DNA of 25,978 nt from a bacterium (GTDB lineage: Bacteria > Patescibacteria > Dojkabacteria > SC72), in the NCBI GenBank assembly GCA_029553845.1, contig JAKPKF010000256.1:1-25978 (forward strand), given 5' to 3'. Below the pieces are notes generated by a model. That model ran no database searches. It was not told where the DNA came from and saw nothing but the letters and a program-made list of their open reading frames with translations. Positions 17,484 to 24,983 of this stretch are shown here, in pieces. The first letter of the stretch is position 1, and the number at the start of each line of letters is the position of its first letter. Made by a program: the position numbers and the translations under genes.

Positions 17484-19985
17484 ATGAGTATGAAGGTTGT
17501 AAAAAAGAAACAATCCATATTTGGTCGTTTAAGTGAAAATGCCAATGTTGCACTCAGGAGTGCATCCTTGGTTTCAGAAAAACTGAAAGAGAGAAAAATT
17601 TCAGTAGTAAGTATATTTGTAGGAATTCTCTTGAATGAGGAGTGTATAGCGACCAAAGTTATTGAAGATATGGGGCTTGATAGAGGCGAGATATTGAAAT
17701 CTTTCTTTGAGGGGAAAATATTTGAGATTACAGGAGACACTTCTGTAAAAAGAGAGCTGTCTTTCTCTGTTGAAGCACAAGAGATATTCAGGGAGGCTTT
17801 TAATTATGCACAAAGAATGGCTCATGTATATGTTGGGACAGAACATTTAATGTTAGCTATACTAAGGTCTAAGAATCAAAAGTTAGATAAGCTGAAAGAA
17901 ATTAATTTGACATACGATTCTTTTAGAAAAGGCCTTTCAAGAGTTGCTATGTATCCCATTGGTATATTAGCAAAGCCAGAAGATATGCAAATACAAGTAC
18001 AGGGAGAGAAGGTTATAGAAATGTTAGGTACAGACTTAGTAGAATTAGGAAAAGAGGGTTTGTTGGATCCAGTTATTGGTAGAGAGGAAGAGATATCTCA
18101 ATTGATAAATGTTTTAAGCAGAAGGAAAAAAAACAATCCATTAATTATAGGAGAGGCTGGAGTAGGAAAGAGCGTTTTGGTAGAAGGTTTGGCGCAGAAA
18201 ATTGCAGATGGACATGTTCCTCCATCGCTGAAGGACATGAGAATCATTTTACTTGACGTAGCAAGTATTATGGCTGGAAGTAGGATGAGGGGGGACGTAG
18301 AGGAAAGAGTTATGGCTATAGTTCAAGATGTAATATCTTCTAATAATACAATTCTTTTCATAGATGAAATTCATAATATTGTATCTCCTGGCATCCCAGG
18401 GAGTTCTTCAGATATAGCTTCAATACTAAAGCCAGCTCTTTTGCAAGATAACTTTAGGTGTATAGGGGCTACAACTTCAGAAGAATATACTATGTATTTT
18501 GAAGAGGATAATGCTTTGGATCGGAGATTTCAACCGATTTTTCTTAAGGAGACATCTTTGGAAGATACTTTTAAAATATTACAAAAAGTTAAACCTTTAC
18601 TAGAAAAACATCATAATTTAAGAATAGGAGGGGAAGCCTTAAAAGTAGCAGTTACTCTCTCGGATAGATATGTGACGGACAGATATTTGCCAGACAAGGC
18701 TATAGATTTACTTGATGAAGCTGCAGCCTCAAAAAGATTATTAATAGAGACTTCCTTTAAAGAAGTATCTGTTCTTATAGCAGAATTAGATGAGATTAGA
18801 AGGACAAAAGATCAGGAGATACTAAAGGGAGATATGGAGAAAGCTTTAAGGTTGCAAAAGAAAGAGAGATTGTTGGAGGATAAAATAAGGAAGTTAGAAA
18901 AAGAATGTTCTAAAAGTAAGAAAAGTATTAGAAATGAGGTAAATGAAGAAGATGTTAGGAGTATTATTTCTAAATGGACAGGTATTCCATTAAATACTTT
19001 AGGGGGGAAGGAAAGGACGGCTCTTTTAAACTTGGAAGACACTCTTAATGGTTATGTAATTGGGCAAGAAGAGGCATGTTCTTCGGTAGCTTCTGCTATA
19101 AAAAGAGCTAGAACTGGCATTATAGATGCAGATAGGCCTTGGGCATCTTTTCTTTTTCTTGGTCCTACTGGAGTAGGGAAGACAGAAATGGCAAAGGTTT
19201 TAACTAGGGAGCTTTTTGGTGATGAGGAAAGGTTAATACAAATAGATATGAGTGAAATGATGGAGATGCACAGTGTTTCGAAATTGATAGGGTCTCCTCC
19301 GGGATATATAGGGTTTCAACAAGGAGGTTGGTTAACAGAAAAAGTAAGAAGGGAGCCTCACTCTGTAATCCTTTTTGATGAGGTTGAAAAAGCTCATGGA
19401 GATGTGTTGAATGTGTTACTTCAAATATTAGAATATGGTCATTTGACTGATGGGAGAGGAAGGAAGGTTAATTTTAAAAATACTGTTGTAATACTAACCT
19501 CTAACATTGGTGCAGAGGAAATAAGTAAGGATCGAGTACTAGGTTTTGTTGGCAATGGAGAGAAGAATAGGTCTGATGCAGAAATAGATGGGGCTTACTC
19601 AAGTATGAAGAAGACACTTTTAGATGAACTCAGAGGGGAGTTGAGGCCAGAGTTGATAAATCGTCTAGATGATATTGTCATATTTAGATCCTTAATTAGG
19701 AAAGATGCAAGGAAGATAGTTAAACTTCTTGTTAAGGAGCTAAATAGGAGATTGCAGGAGGAAAAAATCAAGGTAACGCTTGATAGTAAAGCAATAACAT
19801 ATATTGTTAAAAATAGTTTTAGTGAAGAGTATGGTGCAAGGCCTTTGAGGAGGTTTTTACAGGATGAGGTTGAGAATGTTTTGGCAGATTGGATGCTAGA
19901 GAATGCCCTAGAGTTGGAGAAAGGAAAAGAGATTAAGATAGAGATGAGTGTTAAAGATAGTAATATAATAATAGTTAATAAATAG
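17484..19985 (+). CDS. clpC: Clp protease ATPase subunit ClpC
   Basis: An 833-residue Hsp100 unfoldase that feeds proteins to ClpP. Order: Clp N-domain (about 10-140); first AAA+ module with Walker A GEAGVGKS (223-230), Walker B LFIDE (291-295) and DRRF (346-349); a short coiled-coil M domain (about 425-482), as in ClpC rather than ClpB; WTGIP (498-502); second AAA+ module with Walker A GPTGVGKT (560-567), pore loop GYIG (607-610) and Walker B ILFDE (629-633). LGF at 686-688 is in the place of the ClpP-docking loop. The first pore loop reads SRMRG, so the usual Tyr of KYRG is Met. ATGs occur at codons 1 and 3. The stop is one base before radA, so the two are probably one operon. No clpP is in the window. 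Confidence 0.93.
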   Translation: MSMKVVKKKQSIFGRLSENANVALRSASLVSEKLKERKISVVSIFVGILLNEECIATKVIEDMGLDRGEILKSFFEGKIFEITGDTSVKRELSFSVEAQEIFREAFNYAQRMAHVYVGTEHLMLAILRSKNQKLDKLKEINLTYDSFRKGLSRVAMYPIGILAKPEDMQIQVQGEKVIEMLGTDLVELGKEGLLDPVIGREEEISQLINVLSRRKKNNPLIIGEAGVGKSVLVEGLAQKIADGHVPPSLKDMRIILLDVASIMAGSRMRGDVEERVMAIVQDVISSNNTILFIDEIHNIVSPGIPGSSSDIASILKPALLQDNFRCIGATTSEEYTMYFEEDNALDRRFQPIFLKETSLEDTFKILQKVKPLLEKHHNLRIGGEALKVAVTLSDRYVTDRYLPDKAIDLLDEAAASKRLLIETSFKEVSVLIAELDEIRRTKDQEILKGDMEKALRLQKKERLLEDKIRKLEKECSKSKKSIRNEVNEEDVRSIISKWTGIPLNTLGGKERTALLNLEDTLNGYVIGQEEACSSVASAIKRARTGIIDADRPWASFLFLGPTGVGKTEMAKVLTRELFGDEERLIQIDMSEMMEMHSVSKLIGSPPGYIGFQQGGWLTEKVRREPHSVILFDEVEKAHGDVLNVLLQILEYGHLTDGRGRKVNFKNTVVILTSNIGAEEISKDRVLGFVGNGEKNRSDAEIDGAYSSMKKTLLDELRGELRPELINRLDDIVIFRSLIRKDARKIVKLLVKELNRRLQEEKIKVTLDSKAITYIVKNSFSEEYGARPLRRFLQDEVENVLADWMLENALELEKGKEIKIEMSVKDSNIIIVNK
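19964..19969 (+). promoter_or_regulatory. possible internal -10 box for radA
   Basis: TATAAT within the last codons of clpC would start transcription near 19976, about 11 bases before the radA ATG. No -35 box or Shine-Dalgarno sequence is evident. It may be chance in AT-rich sequence. Confidence 0.3.
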
Positions 19986-19986
19986 T

Positions 19987-21333
19987 ATGAGATATGTTTG
20001 TTCTTCTTGTGGAATGGAGTCTTTGAAGTGGTCTGGAAAGTGTCCTTTTTGTGATGAATGGGGAACTTTAGAAGAGAGTAAAGGGGAAATTACTCAAGAG
20101 AGTGCTGGGCCTGTAGTTATTGCAACTCACAAATCAATTGGGAATTTTAAAGAGAAGCACTCAGGAGTTAGAAGTTCTGGAAGAATAACTACAGGATTTA
20201 GAGAATTTGATCGAGTGCTGGGGAAAGGTTTAGTACAGGGGGAGGTTGTCTTGTTAAGTGGGGAGCCAGGAGTTGGGAAATCAACTCTCCTTATGCAAAT
20301 AGTCCTTAATTTTGCAAAAGATGGAAAGGTTCTTTATGTTTGTGGGGAAGAGTCACCCATGCAGTTGAAATCTAGGTTGAGCAGACTTTCTCCCAAGGGC
20401 TTAGATAGTAGGATAGAGGAAAACTTTGTTTTAACAGAGGAAGTGGAGGTGGAGAAGATAGCAGAATTGATAAAAAGCGATAACTTTAGTCTTGTAGTGG
20501 TGGATTCCATCCAAAGCATGATCTCTATTAGTTCTAGGGGTTATCCTGGTAGTATAAGTCAGGTACGAGTTTCTGGAGCTGTTTTGACAAGAGTCTCCAA
20601 GAGTACTGGAATTCCCATGTTTATAGTAGGGCAGATAAATAAGGGAGGGGATATAGCGGGGCCAAAGGTATTAGAACATATAGTTGATTGTGTCCTGTAT
20701 ATGGAGGGGGATCCATATAATCAATATAGGATTATGAGGAGTATCAAAAATAGGTTCGGTTCTACTAATGAAATAGGGGTTTTTGAGATGAGAGGAGATG
20801 GTCTTAAAGAGGTAGGTAACCCATCTCTTGTATTCTTGGAATCTGCAGAAAAATCTTCAGGTAGTGCTATAGGTGCAGTTATGCAAGGGTCTAGGGTAGT
20901 ATTTGTTGAAGCTCAAGCATTGGTTGTTGAGAGAGAAAGTGAAGGAGGTCCTCTTAGAAGGGTGGCAAATGGGATTAAGAAACCAAGGTTGGATATGTTA
21001 TGTGCTGTTATGTCTAGAAAGGGAGGGGTGTTTTTAGGAAATAAGGATGTTTTTGTTAATGTAGTAGGAGGGTTGAGTGTAAGTGACCCTGCGTTGGATT
21101 TGGCTATATGTGCTGCTATTAAGTCTTCTGTTACGGATGAAGCTTTGTCAAAGTCTAGAATATATTTTGGAGAAGTAGGTTTAACAGGTGAGGTTAGAGG
21201 TACTTGGGGTGTAGAGTCTGTTGTAGCAGAGGCAAAAAGGGCAGGGTATGAGGAGTTAGTTGTTGGTAGAATGAGGGTTGGCCAAAGTAAGGACCTTAAA
21301 ATAAAGAAGGTTTACAAGATAAATTCCATATAG
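19987..21333 (+). CDS. radA: DNA repair protein RadA (Sms)
   Basis: A 448-residue RecA-family ATPase that promotes branch migration of recombination intermediates. The N-terminal zinc ribbon has C5, C8, C19 and C22 (CSSC...CPFC). Walker A is GEPGVGKST (about 92-100). The RadA-specific KNRFG motif is in SIKNRFGSTNEIG (about 250-262). The C-terminal part is the inactive Lon-protease-like domain (DVFVNVVGGLSVSDPALDLA). Length is normal for the family. It starts one base after the clpC stop. A clpC-radA pairing is also known in Firmicutes such as Bacillus. Confidence 0.95.
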   Translation: MRYVCSSCGMESLKWSGKCPFCDEWGTLEESKGEITQESAGPVVIATHKSIGNFKEKHSGVRSSGRITTGFREFDRVLGKGLVQGEVVLLSGEPGVGKSTLLMQIVLNFAKDGKVLYVCGEESPMQLKSRLSRLSPKGLDSRIEENFVLTEEVEVEKIAELIKSDNFSLVVVDSIQSMISISSRGYPGSISQVRVSGAVLTRVSKSTGIPMFIVGQINKGGDIAGPKVLEHIVDCVLYMEGDPYNQYRIMRSIKNRFGSTNEIGVFEMRGDGLKEVGNPSLVFLESAEKSSGSAIGAVMQGSRVVFVEAQALVVERESEGGPLRRVANGIKKPRLDMLCAVMSRKGGVFLGNKDVFVNVVGGLSVSDPALDLAICAAIKSSVTDEALSKSRIYFGEVGLTGEVRGTWGVESVVAEAKRAGYEELVVGRMRVGQSKDLKIKKVYKINSI

Positions 21334-21560
21334 AGATTTCTTTTCAAGGAGCCGTTTTTTAAGGGTTCTTTATTCTTACGCATAACATAACCACAAAGTA
21401 CGTAACAGGTTGGATATGCATAACATGCATAGAAGTAAATTATAATAGAGTTACATTTGGGAGAAAGCGAAAGGGCGCAAATCCTTAAAGAGAGGAGAAA
21501 CTTCCATACAAGAGAGTGGGGCATTGCAGGCTAGTGGGAGTGTGGATTAATAATATAGGG
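21334..21560 (+). promoter_or_regulatory. intergenic region after radA with inverted repeat and -10 box
   Basis: No gene is visible. A weak hairpin AAGGAGCC/GGGTTCTT followed by TATTCTT (about 21349-21378) may end radA transcription. An inverted repeat TATGCAT-AAC-ATGCATA lies at 21415-21431, and GCATAACAT also occurs just upstream. TATAAT at 21441-21446 could start a short purine-rich transcript with an ATTTG/CAAAT stem (21455-21482). The repeat next to this box could be an operator. Confidence 0.35.
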
Positions 21561-21589
21561 TTGACAATTATCAAGGGAGAGGATATAAT
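21561..21589 (+). promoter_or_regulatory. perfect consensus sigma-70-type promoter
   Basis: TTGACA (21561-21566) and TATAAT (21584-21589) are both perfect and separated by exactly 17 bases. This is the strongest promoter in the window by sequence. It points toward rho, but rho has its own good promoter 300 bases further on, so the direct product is probably the structured RNA in between. Confidence 0.85.
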
Positions 21590-21596
21590 TCTACTA

Positions 21597-21842
21597 GATC
21601 TTTAAGTATATGTGGATATCTTGACTTCTTCCCTTTGTCTGGGGTGTCACAAGCACAGCTGGGCAAGAGGAAGAGGTCAGGATTTCAGTCCTTCTCTTTC
21701 TCCTTTTGTTTATACAAACTGAACAAAAAGAGAAGAAGAAGGGGTAAGTATATTAATTATGCTCTTCGATACTTTTTCTTAAGTATAAGGGAAAGAATCC
21801 GGGGTCGGTTGGGGCAGTACCGATCCCTTTCTTCTTTATTTC
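21597..21842 (+). ncRNA. unidentified highly structured RNA upstream of rho
   Basis: About 245 bases between a perfect promoter and a T-rich tail. The visible stems are as follows. 21622-21632 pairs with 21669-21679 (11 pairs, one G-T). 21690-21710 pairs with 21722-21742 (19 of 21, including one G-T). 21769-21774 pairs with 21781-21786. The terminator-like GGGTCGGT 21802-21809 pairs with ACCGATCCC 21819-21827, with an outer GAAAG/CTTTC and then TTCTTTATTT. I could not match it to tmRNA (no tRNA-like end or tag), SRP RNA (no GGAAG...AGCAGC tip) or RNase P RNA (no P4 core). A 6S-like or new small RNA remains possible. An 80-codon frame from TTG at 21635 is explained by the stems. Confidence 0.55.
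21790..21842 (+). terminator. putative terminator of the structured RNA
   Basis: The hairpin GGGTCGGT/ACCGATCCC with a one-base bulge and an outer GAAAG/CTTTC is followed by the pyrimidine tail TTTCTTCTTTATTTC. The tail is T-rich but interrupted by C, so efficiency is uncertain. The rho promoter begins 20 bases later. Confidence 0.45.
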
Positions 21843-21860
21843 ATACGGTTTCAACGATAT

Positions 21861-21889
21861 TTGACATCTTTAAATGATTTCAATATACT
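21861..21889 (+). promoter_or_regulatory. rho promoter
   Basis: TTGACA (21861-21866) and TATACT (21884-21889) have a 17-base spacer. Transcription would start near 21896, leaving a leader of about 48 bases before the ATG at 21944. There is no Shine-Dalgarno sequence. Confidence 0.7.
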
Positions 21890-21943
21890 TCAAATATCAT
21901 ATGTCTGTATAAGCCCCATATTTTAAATTCCCAAATTAATCCA

Positions 21944-23209
21944 ATGGTTAAAAAGAGTAAAACTATTAAAGAGTATGAGCAGATGAACCTCGCTGAAATA
22001 CGCGCTATTGCTCAAGACCTTAAGTTAGATGATTTCATGGAGTTAGATAAAAGAGAACTAATTATTGAAATTCTTAAAAAATCTACAACAGATGAAGGCT
22101 ATGTGATAGTAGATGGTATCTTAGAGGTAGTTAAGGATGGAACTCATGGATTGATAAGAACAGACGGATTATTACCAAGTGACAATGATGTATATATCTC
22201 TGGGTCTCAGATAAGGAAGTTTAGTCTTAGGACGGGCGATGAGGTGTCTGGTCCTGCAAGACTACCTAAAAACAAAGAGAGATATTTAAGTCTTTTAAGA
22301 GTAGATACAGTGTATGGGAAACCTGCCGCAGAGGCAGTCAAGAGACCTTCCTTTAGAAAGTTAACACCTATATTCCCTAAGAAACAAATAAAGCTAGAGA
22401 CTGATAAAGAACCTATCTCAACAAGAATGATAGACCTTCTTGCACCTATTGGCTTTGGTCAAAGATCTATGGTTGTATCTCCTCCTAAAGCTGGTAAAAC
22501 CATATTGCTTAAAGATATTGCAGAAGGTATCGCAGTGAATCATCCTAAGGCAAAATTAATAGTAGCATTAATAGCTGAAAGACCTGAAGAGGTTACTGAC
22601 ATGAGGAGATTTGTAAAAGGAGATGTATTTGCTTCTAACTTTGATGAATTACCAGAGCATAACTGTAGGGTTGCAGAGATGGCACTTCAAAAGGCTATGA
22701 GAATGGTAGAGTGGGGAGAGGATGTAATAATTTTAATGGATAGTATTACTAGACTTGCAAGAGCATACAATATTACTATGCCAACATCTGGAAAGACATT
22801 GTCAGGTGGGTTTGATCCTGTAGCTTTGTATCCTCCTAAGAAATTTTTTGGAGCAGCTAGAAACTTCGAAGAGAAAGGTAGCCTTACAATTATAGCTACA
22901 GCATTAGTGGACACAGGAAGTAGAATGGATGACTTAGTATATGAGGAATTCAAAGGAACCGGTAATATGGAGCTACATTTAGATAGAAAGCTTGCAAACA
23001 GAAGGATATATCCAGCTATTGATGTAATGAACTCTGGAACTAGAAACGAGGAGCTTCTTTTGAGTAAAGAAGTGCTAAATCAATCCTGGAGAATAAGGAG
23101 GATGTTAGAAGTTCTTGATTCTAATGAATCTCCAACAGAGGTGTTAATAAGTAGATTAAAGAAGACCAAAAATAATGAAGAATTTTTAGCCACACTGCAC
23201 GAAGCATAA
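21944..23209 (+). CDS. rho: transcription termination factor Rho
   Basis: A 421-residue hexameric RNA helicase/translocase that ends transcription. Order: Rho N-terminal helical domain (MNLAEIRAIAQDL, about 14-26), cold-shock-like RNA-binding domain (about 50-125, with GLIRT at 69-73), and the RecA-type motor. Walker A is SPPKAGKT (179-186), with Walker B in the VIILMDSITRLARAYN segment. The secondary RNA-binding Q-loop region is TSGKTLSGG. The length matches the minimal Rho of E. coli (419). It lies behind its own promoter and an upstream structured RNA that might influence it if transcription reads through. Confidence 0.97.
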   Translation: MVKKSKTIKEYEQMNLAEIRAIAQDLKLDDFMELDKRELIIEILKKSTTDEGYVIVDGILEVVKDGTHGLIRTDGLLPSDNDVYISGSQIRKFSLRTGDEVSGPARLPKNKERYLSLLRVDTVYGKPAAEAVKRPSFRKLTPIFPKKQIKLETDKEPISTRMIDLLAPIGFGQRSMVVSPPKAGKTILLKDIAEGIAVNHPKAKLIVALIAERPEEVTDMRRFVKGDVFASNFDELPEHNCRVAEMALQKAMRMVEWGEDVIILMDSITRLARAYNITMPTSGKTLSGGFDPVALYPPKKFFGAARNFEEKGSLTIIATALVDTGSRMDDLVYEEFKGTGNMELHLDRKLANRRIYPAIDVMNSGTRNEELLLSKEVLNQSWRIRRMLEVLDSNESPTEVLISRLKKTKNNEEFLATLHEA

Positions 23210-23217
23210 CTTATTGG

Positions 23218-23248
23218 TATAATATCACAGTATTGTTATTTGTATAAA
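23218..23248 (+). promoter_or_regulatory. -10 boxes before the LysM/M23 gene
   Basis: TATAAT is at 23218-23223 and TATAAA at 23243-23248. The second ends four bases before the ATG at 23253, which predicts a leaderless message. The first would give a leader of about 23 bases. No Shine-Dalgarno sequence is seen. Confidence 0.45.
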
Positions 23249-23252
23249 TATT

Positions 23253-24629
23253 ATGGATATTAAAGATTCTTCTGAAAACAAGAGTATTACGGGGCTGAGC
23301 TTTAGAGAGATATCATCTAAGAGATTAAATGAGAAATCGCTAGGGAGTGATCTAGAAAGCTTCCTTTTTGTTGATGAGAATATCACTGATCAGAAAAAGT
23401 TAAGTACAAGACTAAAAAAGTTTTTCTATAAAGTATATATAAAACAGACAAAAAGGAAGGGTGTATTTGCCTTTCTTTTTTCACTTATAGAATATCTTTA
23501 TGCGAGGGTAAGGGTTTTAACAATTCTGTTTTCAGTTGTTTTTGATATGGTCTTTAGGTTTTTTGATGATATAAAGAATAATTTTACAAAAAGAATGTTC
23601 TGGGGTAGAGGTAATTTCCTTGGATCTACAATACAGGTAGTTGCTTTTGTTTTAATCTTTATATTAGCAATATCATATCTTTACAGAAAGCCAGTTGTAA
23701 TTGTTGCGAGTGAAGGTCATTTGGATAGGATAGGGGTGGCAGAGACAGACTTGATGGTTATGAATGCTTCTTTAAATACAATGGTGCCTAAGGATAGAGC
23801 TAGAAGAGCAACGGAGGAATATATAGTAAAAGGAGGGGATACTCTTAGTATAATTGCAGAGTATTATGGGATAAGTACCGAGTCTATTCTATGGGCAAAT
23901 AGTATGAAAGATACTGACTATATTAAGCCAGGACAAGTTTTAGAAATTCCTCCTAGTGATGGGGTCTTGGTTACTGTATCTAGTGGAGATACGTTGGCAG
24001 GTTTAGCTAAAAAATACGATGCTAATGAACAATCTATAGCGGATTTTAATTGGTTGGATTATCCCTTTACATTAGAACAAGGGGTAAAACTATTTATTCC
24101 TGATGGTAAGATGCCTGCTCCTCCCAAGCCTGTTGTTATTGCTTCAACACCATCTTTTGTGTCAAATCAGTATACGAGTGCTGCAGCTTCTGCCTCTGTT
24201 GGGGATCCAAATGTAGGAAGGTTTCTTCTTTGGCCTGTTGCCGGTGGGGCCGGGGTAATGTCTCAGGGGTACAAGCCATGGCATATGGCAATAGATATAG
24301 CTTCTAGAGATTTGCCCAATATAGTTGCAGCTGCATCAGGTACCGTTATTTTTGCGGGGTGTAGTGGTTACTGTCCTCCATTAGGTGAGACATATGGGGG
24401 TTCAGGGTATGCTTGGTCCATACAGATAGATCATGGTAATGGTTATACAACATGGTATGCACATCTTAAGAATATATATGTAAGGTCTGGGCAAGGTGTT
24501 GGTGCAGGGGAGGTTATAGGGCAGATGGGTTCCACTGGTCGTTCAACTGGTCCACATGTGCACTTTGAGTTGAGGAGGGGTGTGGCATATGGCTCACAAG
24601 TAAATCCATTAGGATATGCTAGTTGGTAA
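23253..24629 (+). CDS. membrane-anchored LysM/M23 peptidoglycan endopeptidase
   Basis: A 458-residue protein. The first 120 residues are a charged, probably cytoplasmic region with a hydrophobic patch near 70-100. A transmembrane helix lies at about 124-144. Two LysM peptidoglycan-binding domains follow (about 189-233 and 238-283, both with GDTL near the start), then a Pro/Ala/Ser linker and a LytM/M23 metallopeptidase domain (about 325-455). Zinc ligands H344 and D348 (HMAID) and H437 (HVHFEL), with catalytic H404 (YAHL) and H435, are all present, so an active peptidoglycan cross-link hydrolase is expected. The long N-terminal region before the membrane helix is unusual. The ATG appears leaderless. 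The stop codon lies inside a small hairpin next to a half copy of the rRNA element. Confidence 0.9.
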   Translation: MDIKDSSENKSITGLSFREISSKRLNEKSLGSDLESFLFVDENITDQKKLSTRLKKFFYKVYIKQTKRKGVFAFLFSLIEYLYARVRVLTILFSVVFDMVFRFFDDIKNNFTKRMFWGRGNFLGSTIQVVAFVLIFILAISYLYRKPVVIVASEGHLDRIGVAETDLMVMNASLNTMVPKDRARRATEEYIVKGGDTLSIIAEYYGISTESILWANSMKDTDYIKPGQVLEIPPSDGVLVTVSSGDTLAGLAKKYDANEQSIADFNWLDYPFTLEQGVKLFIPDGKMPAPPKPVVIASTPSFVSNQYTSAAASASVGDPNVGRFLLWPVAGGAGVMSQGYKPWHMAIDIASRDLPNIVAAASGTVIFAGCSGYCPPLGETYGGSGYAWSIQIDHGNGYTTWYAHLKNIYVRSGQGVGAGEVIGQMGSTGRSTGPHVHFELRRGVAYGSQVNPLGYASW

Positions 24630-24630
24630 C

Positions 24631-24645
24631 CCCGCCAACCTATAG
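24631..24645 (+). repeat. orphan left half-arm of the rRNA palindromic element
   Basis: CCCGCCAACCTATAG differs from the family left-arm consensus by a single T-to-C change, the same change as in copy D. No right arm follows within the next 100 bases. It lies two bases after the peptidase stop codon and 45 bases before the tRNA-Ala(CGC) gene. Its CCAAC also pairs with GTTGG at 24622-24626, forming a small hairpin around the stop codon. Confidence 0.5.
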
Positions 24646-24673
24646 CTGAAAGGGCAAAAATGAGGGGATATTG

Positions 24674-24682
24674 TGATATAAT
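24674..24682 (+). promoter_or_regulatory. extended -10 promoter for the tRNA-Ala pair
   Basis: TGATATAAT is an extended -10 element ending eight bases before tRNA-Ala(CGC), so transcription should start almost at the tRNA 5' end. No -35 box is evident. Confidence 0.65.
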
Positions 24683-24690
24683 GAGGTTGT

Positions 24691-24764
24691 GGGCTCATAG
24701 TTCAGTTGGCTAGAACATCGCATTCGCAATGCGAAGGTCGCTGGTTCGATTCCAGCTGAGTCCA
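24691..24764 (+). tRNA. tRNA-Ala (CGC)
   Basis: The acceptor GGGCTCA pairs with TGAGTCC and includes the G3-T70 alanine identity pair. The anticodon loop is TTCGCAA with anticodon CGC. CCA is not encoded. It is ten bases from the next tRNA and probably co-transcribed with it. Confidence 0.96.
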
Positions 24765-24773
24765 TAGTTTTAA

Positions 24774-24850
24774 GGGCCTGTAGCTCAGTTGGCTAGAGCA
24801 CATCGCTGGCAGTGATGGGGTCAGGGGTTCGAGTCCCCTCAGGTCCACCA
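24774..24850 (+). tRNA. tRNA-Ala (GGC)
   Basis: The acceptor GGGCCTG pairs with CAGGTCC and includes G3-T70. The anticodon loop is CTGGCAG with anticodon GGC. CCA is encoded at 24848-24850, unlike the neighbouring Ala(CGC). With the TGC copy in the rRNA operon this completes reading of all four alanine codons. Confidence 0.96.
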
Positions 24851-24972
24851 ATTCCCTCTTTTGTTAGTATACTTTGTTCATCTTTTAGAAGGTTACACAA
24901 CACTGTTCCACAAAGTAGATATGCCTTGCTTTCAATACTTTCTTTTTTAATGTAAAATATCCATCATTAATA

Positions 24973-24978
24973 TATACT
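24973..24978 (+). promoter_or_regulatory. leaderless-type -10 box for leuS
   Basis: TATACT ends five bases before the ATG at 24984, and the following TTAAGTATG is identical to that before clpC. The predicted transcription start falls on or next to the start codon. No Shine-Dalgarno sequence is seen. Confidence 0.55.
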
Positions 24979-24983
24979 TAAGT

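Noticed and set aside
21455..21490. Possible c-di-GMP (GEMM) riboswitch from GGGCGCAAATCC
   Set aside because: Only a short block resembles the consensus; the second helix, the conserved GGGCAAACC part and the tetraloop-receptor are not visible.
21635..21877. An 80-codon open frame starting with TTG upstream of rho, rich in Arg, Ser and Phe
   Set aside because: It lies across strong RNA stems whose purine and pyrimidine strands explain its biased composition. It has no ribosome binding site and runs into the rho promoter.
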